Source: Chromobacterium violaceum ATCC 12472
GTDB taxonomy: Bacteria > Pseudomonadota > Gammaproteobacteria > Burkholderiales > Chromobacteriaceae
Reading direction: 5' to 3'
Assembly (NCBI RefSeq): GCF_000007705.1
Contig: NC_005085.1
Span: 1,116,001-1,180,000 of the forward strand
Length of the DNA stretch: 64,000 nucleotides
The notes beneath the pieces were generated by a model. It made no database searches. It was not told where the DNA came from and was given only the letters and a program-made list of their open reading frames with translations. Of this stretch, positions 53,647-64,000 are shown one piece after another; position 1 is the first letter of the stretch, and every line of letters starts with the position of its first letter. A program made the translations under genes and the position numbers.

Positions 53647-54158
53647 TCCTGCTGGTGCTGCTGTGGCATTTCTGCCTGATGTCGCTGCTGGCGGTGGGCG
53701 GCGCCAACGTGCTGCTGCCCGAGCTGCAGCGGCTGGTGGTGGCCGAGGGCTGGATGAGCGCCGGCCAGTTCGCCGAGCTGTTCGCCATCGCCCAGGCCGC
53801 GCCGGGGCCCAATGTGCTGGTGGTCAGCCTGGTGGGCTGGCATGTGGCCGGCGTTGCCGGCGCGCTGGTCAGCATGCTGGGGATGTGTCTGCCGTCGTCG
53901 CTGCTGAGCTTCTACGTTTCCCGCTGGTGGGATGCCAACCAGGGCGGGGAGCTGGCCAGGCTGCTGTCGCGCGCCCTGCTGCCGTTGACGGTGGGCCTGG
54001 TGGGGGCCAGCGCCTGCCTGCTGCTGCAGGCGGCCAACCGCGACCTCGCCGGCTGGGCGTTGAGCGCGGTGGTGGCGCTGCTGGCGTGGAAGCGCAACTG
54101 GAATCCGCTGTGGCTGCTGCTGCTGGGTGGGGCGGCCGGGGGCTTGGGCTGGCTGTGA
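53643..54158 (+). CDS. Chromate transporter, C-terminal half (short-chain CHR)
   Basis: 171-aa membrane protein with the second CHR domain: LMSLLAVGGANVLLPELQRLVV and AQAAPGPNVLVVSLVGWH. ATG 53643 overlaps the stop of the first half, so the two are translationally coupled and probably form a heterodimer. Confidence 0.88.
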   Translation: MILLVLLWHFCLMSLLAVGGANVLLPELQRLVVAEGWMSAGQFAELFAIAQAAPGPNVLVVSLVGWHVAGVAGALVSMLGMCLPSSLLSFYVSRWWDANQGGELARLLSRALLPLTVGLVGASACLLLQAANRDLAGWALSAVVALLAWKRNWNPLWLLLLGGAAGGLGWL

Positions 54159-54200
54159 GGCGTTGCCATAATGGCCTTAGCGCTTACATAAAGGCAAAAC

Positions 54201-55046
54201 ATGGCGAGATTGCTGCGGACTTGGCTGCTGTGCCTGAGCTGCGCGTGCGCGCAGGCGGCCGGCGTCCAGATTCACTATGCGCTGGTGTCCGGCGACAACG
54301 ATCCGCACTGGCCCTATGTCCAGGGGCTGCTGCAGCTGGCCTGCAGCCAGATGGCCCAACGCTGCGAACTGCTGTCCGCGCGCGACATGAACCAGGGCCG
54401 GGCGATGGAGCAGATGCTGCGGCCGGACGGCCAGGTGGACCTGTTCTGGGGCATGACCAGCCGCGAGCGCGAGCAAAAGCTGCTAACGGTGCGGATTCCG
54501 CTGGACAAGGGACTGATAGGCTGGCGGGTGCCGCTGATTGCCGCCGACCGGCCCGATCTGCTCAAGGATGTGAAGAGCATCCGCCAGCTGGCGGCCTTCC
54601 GCGCCGGGCAGGGGCAGGACTGGCCCGATACCCGGATTCTGCGCGAGGCCGGCCTGCCGGTGGTCACCAGCGCCGACTATCCCAATCTGTTTTCCATGCT
54701 GCGCCAACGCCGCTACGACTACTTTCCCCGCAGCGTGATCGAGGTCAGGCAGGAGCTGGAGTCGCCGAACAGCAAGGGGCTGATGCTGGATCCGCACCTG
54801 CTGCTGCATTATCCCACCGCTTTCTATTTCTTCGTCAGCCCCAAGCGGCCGGAACTGGCGCGCATGCTGCAGCAGGGACTGGAGAAGAGCGTGGCCGACG
54901 GCAGCTTCGATCAGCTGTTCCGCGCGTTCAACGACGAGCATCTGCGCGGCCTGAAATTGTCCGGCCGCGCCATCATCGAATTGCCCAATCCATTGCTGCC
55001 CGAGGCCACGCCGCTGTCGCGGCGCGAGCTGTGGTTTCATCCCTGA
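54201..55046 (+). CDS. Lone periplasmic substrate-binding-like protein
   Basis: 281 aa with a signal peptide ending near residue 19. PBPb-type fold in outline (LDKGLIGWRVPLIAADRPDLLKDVKSIRQLAAFRAG...). A central LREAGLPVVTSADYPNLFSMLRQRRYDYFPRSVIEV segment is typical of orphan solute-binding domains. No ABC transporter genes are near. It follows the CHR genes by 42 bp and may be cotranscribed. The ligand is unknown. Confidence 0.7.
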   Translation: MARLLRTWLLCLSCACAQAAGVQIHYALVSGDNDPHWPYVQGLLQLACSQMAQRCELLSARDMNQGRAMEQMLRPDGQVDLFWGMTSREREQKLLTVRIPLDKGLIGWRVPLIAADRPDLLKDVKSIRQLAAFRAGQGQDWPDTRILREAGLPVVTSADYPNLFSMLRQRRYDYFPRSVIEVRQELESPNSKGLMLDPHLLLHYPTAFYFFVSPKRPELARMLQQGLEKSVADGSFDQLFRAFNDEHLRGLKLSGRAIIELPNPLLPEATPLSRRELWFHP

Positions 55047-55179
55047 CGCCGCCGTTTCCGGCGATCGTGGTTTGGGGACCGCCGCGCGGATGACGGCTTG
55101 ACTCGCCTGGGCTGCCCGACGGGAGACCGGCCCGGCAGGGCCATCGGCTCCCGTCTTCCCGTCCGGCAGGGCCCGCCGC

Positions 55180-56565
55180 TCACACCATGTCTTCCGGCCG
55201 CACCCAGGCGTCGAACTGCTCGGCGCTCAGGTGGCCCAGCGCCAGCGCCGCCTCGCGCAGCGTGGTGCCGTGGCGATGGGCGTGTTTGGCGATGGCGGCC
55301 GCCTTGTCGTAGCCGATGTGCGGGTTCAGCGCGGTGACCAGCATCAGCGAGCGCGCCATCAGTTCGGCGATGCGCGCGCGGTTGGCTTCCATGCCGTCCA
55401 CGCAGTGCTCGCGCAGGCTGTCCATGCCGTCTGCCAGCAGCCGCGCGCTTTGCAGGAAGTTGTGCGCGATCAGCGGCTTGAACACGTTCAGTTCGAAATT
55501 GCCGGACGCGGCGCCGATGGCCAGCGCCGCGTCGTTGCCCAGCACCTGGCAGCACAGCATGGTCATCGCTTCGCACTGGGTGGGGTTGACCTTGCCCGGC
55601 ATGATGGAGCTGCCCGGCTCGTTCTCCGGCAGCGACAGCTCGCCCAGGCCGCTGCGCGGGCCGGAAGCCAGCCAGCGGATGTCGTTGGCGATCTTCATCA
55701 GCGCGGCGGCCAGCGTTTTCAGCGCGCCGTGGGCGAACACGAGCGGCTCGTGGCCGGCCAGCGCGGCGAATTTGTTGCCGGCGCTTTCGAATGGCAGGCC
55801 GCTTTGCTCGGCCAGGCGCGCCGCCACCGCGGCGCCGAAGCTTGGATCGGTGTTGAGGCCGGTGCCCACCGCGGTGCCGCCGACCGCCAGCTGGCACAGC
55901 ATGGGCAGCGCCGCGCGCACCGCCTGTTCGGACAGCGCCAGTTGCGCCGCCCAGCCGGAGATCTCCTGGCCCAGCGTCAGCGGCGTGGCGTCCTGCAGAT
56001 GGGTGCGGCCTATCTTGACGACGTCGGCGAAGGCTTCGGCTTTGGATTCGAGCGCGTGGCGCAGCAGATCCAGCGACGGCAGCAGCCGTTCCTTGACCTG
56101 CGTGGCGGCGGCGACGTGCATCGCGGTGGGGAAGATGTCGTTGGACGACTGGCCGAGATTGACGTCGTCGTTGGGATGGACCAGCCGGCCCGGCCCGCGC
56201 CGGCCGCCCAGCAGCTCCGACGCGCGGTTGGCCAGCACCTCGTTCATATTCATATTGCTCTGGGTGCCGGAGCCGGTCTGCCACACCGACAGCGGAAACT
56301 CGCCGTCGTGTCGGCCCGCCAGCACCTCGTCGGCCGCGCCGGCGATGGCGGCGGCCTTGGCGTCGTCCAGCTTGCCCAGCCCGCGGTTGGCCTCGGCGCA
56401 GGCGCGCTTGACCCGAGCCAGCGCCAGGATCAGCTCCGGCGGCATCTTCTCGCTGGAAATGCGGAAATGCGCCAGCGAGCGCTGGGTCTGCGCCCCCCAC
56501 AGCGCAGCGGCGGGGACGTCGATCGGACCGAAGGTGTCGGTTTCGCTGCGTACGGTTTTCGTCAT
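55180..56565 (-). CDS. fumC: Class II fumarate hydratase
   Basis: 461 aa. Hydrates fumarate to L-malate without a cluster. The family signature [16 protein letters not shown] is present, as are [12 protein letters not shown] and [13 protein letters not shown]. The ATG at 56565 has AAGGATG upstream; frames further upstream are not supported. It is divergent from aconitase, which catalyses an earlier step of the same cycle. Confidence 0.97.
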   Translation of the reverse strand: MTKTVRSETDTFGPIDVPAAALWGAQTQRSLAHFRISSEKMPPELILALARVKRACAEANRGLGKLDDAKAAAIAGAADEVLAGRHDGEFPLSVWQTGSGTQSNMNMNEVLANRASELLGGRRGPGRLVHPNDDVNLGQSSNDIFPTAMHVAAATQVKERLLPSLDLLRHALESKAEAFADVVKIGRTHLQDATPLTLGQEISGWAAQLALSEQAVRAALPMLCQLAVGGTAVGTGLNTDPSFGAAVAARLAEQSGLPFESAGNKFAALAGHEPLVFAHGALKTLAAALMKIANDIRWLASGPRSGLGELSLPENEPGSSIMPGKVNPTQCEAMTMLCCQVLGNDAALAIGAASGNFELNVFKPLIAHNFLQSARLLADGMDSLREHCVDGMEANRARIAELMARSLMLVTALNPHIGYDKAAAIAKHAHRHGTTLREAALALGHLSAEQFDAWVRPEDMV

Positions 56566-56713
56566 GCCATCATCCTTTTCGGGTCGAACTTGCGCCGGCG
56601 GGGCCGGTCCTAATCTATCCTGACGCAGGATGTCAGATTCTGGCGGCGGACGCCTTCCCATCCGCCCTTTGCGGCCCCGCCGGCCGAGCGGCCGGCGCTC
56701 ACCGGAGTTCACC
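56566..56713. promoter_or_regulatory. Divergent fumC / acnA region
   Basis: 148 bp. Contains the dyad ATCCTG-ACG-CAGGAT (56617-56631), a candidate operator, plus GC-rich hairpins. No convincing -35/-10 pair was seen. Confidence 0.4.
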
Positions 56714-59386
<2,673 letters not shown>

Positions 59387-59408
59387 CGGCGCCTGGAAGG
59401 ATGGAAGG

Positions 59409-59434
59409 ACGGTCGGCTTTTGCGGCCGTTTTCA
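59409..59434 (+). terminator. Terminator after acnA
   Basis: ACGGTCG / CGGCCGT (one G-U pair) around a 7-nt loop, then TTTTC. A TATAAT (59467-59472) for hemE follows, but no -35 was found at normal spacing. Confidence 0.7.
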
Positions 59435-59502
59435 TTTGTCCGCGCCGGCGGCAGGGTCGGCTGGGATATAATGCCCGCTGATTTCCATAGCCGCGTGACG
59501 CC

Positions 59503-60570
59503 ATGACCCAGCTGAAAAACGATACCTTCCTGCGGGCCCTGCTGAAGGAGCCGGTCGAATACACCCCGATCTGGATGATGCGCCAGGCCGGCCGCTACCT
59601 GCCGGAATACCGCGCCACCCGCGCCCGCGCCGGCAGCTTCATGGGCCTGTGTACCAGCCCCGATTACGCCACCGAGGTGACGCTGCAGCCGCTGGACCGT
59701 TTCCCGCTGGACGCGGCCATCCTGTTTTCCGACATCCTGACCGTGCCGGACGCGATGGGCCTGGGCCTGTACTTCGCCGAGGGCGAGGGGCCGAAGTTCC
59801 AGCGCCCGCTGCGCGACGAGGCGGCGATCCGCGCGCTGGCGCCGGCCGACATGGGCAAGCTGCAGTATGTGTTCGACGCGGTGGCCAGCATCCGCAAGGC
59901 GCTGGACGGCCGCGTGCCGCTGATCGGCTTCTCCGGCAGCCCGTTCACGCTGGCCTGCTACATGGTGGAGGGCGGCGGCTCCGACGACTTCCGCCACGTC
60001 AAGGCGATGCTGTACAGCCGGCCCGAGCTGCTGCATCACATCCTGGAGGCGAACACCCAGTCGGTGATCGCCTACCTGAACGCGCAGATCGACGCCGGCG
60101 CGCAGGCGGTGCAGATCTTCGACACCTGGGGCGGCGCGCTCAGCCATGCCGCCTACCGTGAGTTCTCTCTCGCCTACATGCAGCGCATCGTCGCCGGCCT
60201 CAAGCGCGAGGCGGATGGCCGCCGGGTGCCGGTGATCGTGTTCACCAAGGGCGGCGGCCAGTGGCTGGAGGACATCGCCGCCATCGGCGCCGACTGCGTG
60301 GGCCTGGACTGGACCACCGACATTGGCCAGGCGCGCGCCCGCGTCGGCGCCAAGGTGGCGCTGCAGGGCAATTTCGATCCCAACGCCTTGTTCGCCGAAC
60401 CGGCCGCGATCGAGCGCGAAGTGGAGCGCATTCTGCAGAGCTACGGCCAGGGCAGCGGCCACGTGTTCAATCTGGGGCACGGCATCTCGCAATTCGCCGA
60501 CCCGGCCCACGCCGGGGCGCTGGTGGAGGCGGTCCATCGCCTGTCGCGCGACTATCACGGCGCGGCGTGA
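59503..60570 (+). CDS. hemE: Uroporphyrinogen decarboxylase
   Basis: 355 aa. Decarboxylates the four acetate side chains of uroporphyrinogen III to coproporphyrinogen III in heme synthesis. The N-terminal [21 protein letters not shown] signature contains the substrate-binding Arg residues, and [17 protein letters not shown] and [13 protein letters not shown] are conserved family blocks. It stands alone between acnA and the AT-rich gap before priA. Confidence 0.97.
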
Positions 60571-61077
60571 CGCGCCGATCCGGGGCGGTTGTCCAGGCAT
60601 GCCGCCCCATGTCGGTGCGTTGTGACTGTCGCTTTGAGCGAAACTGATTAAAAGGCGTTGCTTTTTTAAGGTTTTATTAAATTTTCCCTGTTGTAACAGG
60701 CGCTTGGGCCAGGGGGTATTCAGCCGCTTGTTATCGTTCGCGTTGCGTAAATGCGCCTGTAGACAATATCGATGCCCGACTCGGGAAAGATGCGGGTTGA
60801 CAGCCGGCTCGGCTGGTGTTCCGCGAGTTATGCACACTGCCTAGACCCTGGTGGAAAACTTGTCAAGCGCGCGCGTTAAAAAAAATTAATATAAGTAAGT
60901 CATTGAAAAATAAGAAGTTTTACATCTGATTAATTTTTGTGCAATCTAGTGGAAACACTGATTTCACGGCTTTTTGCCCGATATCACCATGGTTGTTCAC
61001 AAAGTTATCCACAAGATCTGTGCACAGCGGATGCAAAGCCTTGTCGCAGCAGGGTTTGCATCTGTCGGGGGGCGATC
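60571..61077. other. AT-rich intergenic region with DnaA-box matches before priA
   Basis: 507 bp without a gene. The middle third is strongly AT-rich (60885-60950), unlike the rest of the window. Perfect DnaA-box matches: TTATGCACA (60828-60836) and TTATCCACA (61005-61013); a near match, TTGTTCACA, at 60993-61001. A promoter for priA is likely in the AT-rich part, but no pair is clear. Confidence 0.6.
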
Positions 61078-63261
<2,184 letters not shown>

Positions 63262-63272
63262 GAGGAAACGAT

Positions 63273-64000
63273 ATGGCAATCGCGAAGTGGCCGGTCTTGC
63301 TGGCGCTGGCCTGCGCGCCGGCGCTCGCGCTGGATCTGCATGGCCTGAAGCCGGATGAGATTGCGGTCTGGGCGGCGCCGGTGGAGGGCGACGCTCCGGC
63401 GATAACCCATAGGGCGGACGCGCCGGTGAATCCGGCGTCGACGATGAAGCTGCTGACCGGCTGGGCGGCGCTCAACCGCCTGGGGCCGGATTACCGCTGG
63501 AAGACGGCGTTGCTGTCGGCCGCGCCGGTGGAAGGCGGCGCGCTGAAGGGCGATCTGTACTGGCTGGGCGGCGGCGATCCGCGCTTCGACAACGGCGACC
63601 TGCTGAGCCTGCTGTACAGTCTGCGGCTGCGCGGCATCCGCCAGCTGGACGGGCGCCTGCTGCTGGACAAGCGCGCCTTCGGCAATGTCGGCGGCGCCGA
63701 TGATTTCGACGGCGACGCCGGGCGGGCCTTCGTCGTCGGCCCGGATGCCCATCTGACCAATCTGAAGGTCGCCTGGCTGACTTTTTTCAACGACGGACAG
63801 GGCGCGCGCGTCGCGCTGGACCCGCCGCTGGCCGGCGTAGAGCTGCGCGCGGCGCTGACGCCGGGCCCGGACCAGCCTTGCGCGGACGTGCGCCGCTTCG
63901 TCTCCATCGACAACGATGGCCGCCGGGTGCGCGTGACGGGCAGTCTGCCGCCGGCCTGCGACGGGCAGCGCGCCTACGTCAACGTGCTGGACCACGACGC
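63273..64000 (+). CDS. dacB: D-alanyl-D-alanine carboxypeptidase/endopeptidase (PBP4), 5' part
   Basis: First about 242 codons; the gene runs off the right edge. Signal peptide (MAIAKWPVLLALACAPALA), then the S-x-x-K box (Ser56-Thr-Met-Lys59) in VNPASTMKLLTGWAAL, and LKGDLYWLGGGDPRFDNGDLLSLLYSLR, a typical PBP4/DacB segment. The enzyme trims peptidoglycan peptide bridges in the periplasm. It starts 11 bp after priA with GAGAGG upstream, so it is probably cotranscribed. The later SxN and KTG boxes are outside the window. Confidence 0.92.
   Translation, partial: MAIAKWPVLLALACAPALALDLHGLKPDEIAVWAAPVEGDAPAITHRADAPVNPASTMKLLTGWAALNRLGPDYRWKTALLSAAPVEGGALKGDLYWLGGGDPRFDNGDLLSLLYSLRLRGIRQLDGRLLLDKRAFGNVGGADDFDGDAGRAFVVGPDAHLTNLKVAWLTFFNDGQGARVALDPPLAGVELRAALTPGPDQPCADVRRFVSIDNDGRRVRVTGSLPPACDGQRAYVNVLDHD

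Noticed and set aside
60571-61077. Chromosomal origin of replication
   Set aside because: Only two perfect DnaA boxes are present, and dnaA, dnaN, rpmH and parAB are not nearby. A regulatory role is more likely.

Overview
The window is a gene-dense, GC-rich, almost entirely chromosomal segment of a betaproteobacterium. The 16S rRNA gene, a complete Neisseriaceae/Chromobacteriaceae-style isc operon, the RppH and IscR protein sequences and the codon usage point to Chromobacterium or a close relative. The genus call is inference, because no database search was possible. No prophage, plasmid, transposase gene, CRISPR array or toxin-antitoxin pair was seen.

Layout. Positions 1-8.9 kb hold the TCA block gltA (3' part) - sucA - sucB - small membrane protein - lpd - sucC - sucD, ending in a strong terminator. 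8.9-12.2 kb is an accessory efflux island: an MFS exporter with a TetR gene behind it and a LysR gene divergent to it. 12.3-16.4 kb holds two paralogous dCACHE chemoreceptors. 16.4-19.2 kb has two small lipoproteins, a small conserved-looking ORF, udk and a glutathione S-transferase. 19.3-25.4 kb (minus strand) is iscR-iscS-iscU-iscA-hscB-[membrane protein]-hscA-fdx-[Correia-like repeat]-iscX, with a near-consensus IscR type 1 site at its promoter. 25.7-32.9 kb has a FabH-like synthase and the dipeptide importer dppA / dppBCDF. 33-37.7 kb holds a VOC protein, coaD, a free-standing RlmK-type rRNA methyltransferase, gltS, thioredoxin and a secreted glutathione peroxidase.

37.8-43.4 kb is a full rRNA operon: promoter, boxA, 16S, tRNA-Ile(GAT), tRNA-Ala(TGC), 23S, 5S and terminator. 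Processing stems flank 16S and 23S, and two palindromic MITE-like insertions lie in the 16S-23S spacer. 43.5-50.6 kb carries a KirBac-type K+ channel, an orphan GAF/PAS histidine kinase, pssA, rppH and parE. 50.6-55.1 kb is accessory: two lone periplasmic binding proteins, an atypical SDR divergent from a LysR regulator, and a two-gene chromate transporter. 55.2-64 kb holds fumC divergent from acnA, then hemE, priA and the 5' part of dacB. An AT-rich intergenic region with DnaA-box matches lies before priA.

How the parts relate. Central carbon metabolism dominates: gltA, sucAB-lpd, sucCD, fumC and acnA are all here. Several of these products (aconitase, and probably ferredoxin-dependent enzymes elsewhere) depend on the Fe-S assembly system encoded in the middle. 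No clearly undescribed multi-gene system was found. The most interesting items are small: a Correia-like element inside the isc operon, an attenuator-like hairpin between iscA and hscB, unannotated small membrane proteins embedded in the isc and sucAB-lpd operons, a possible FNR-type promoter splitting dppA from dppBCDF, and a DnaA-box/AT-rich region upstream of priA.
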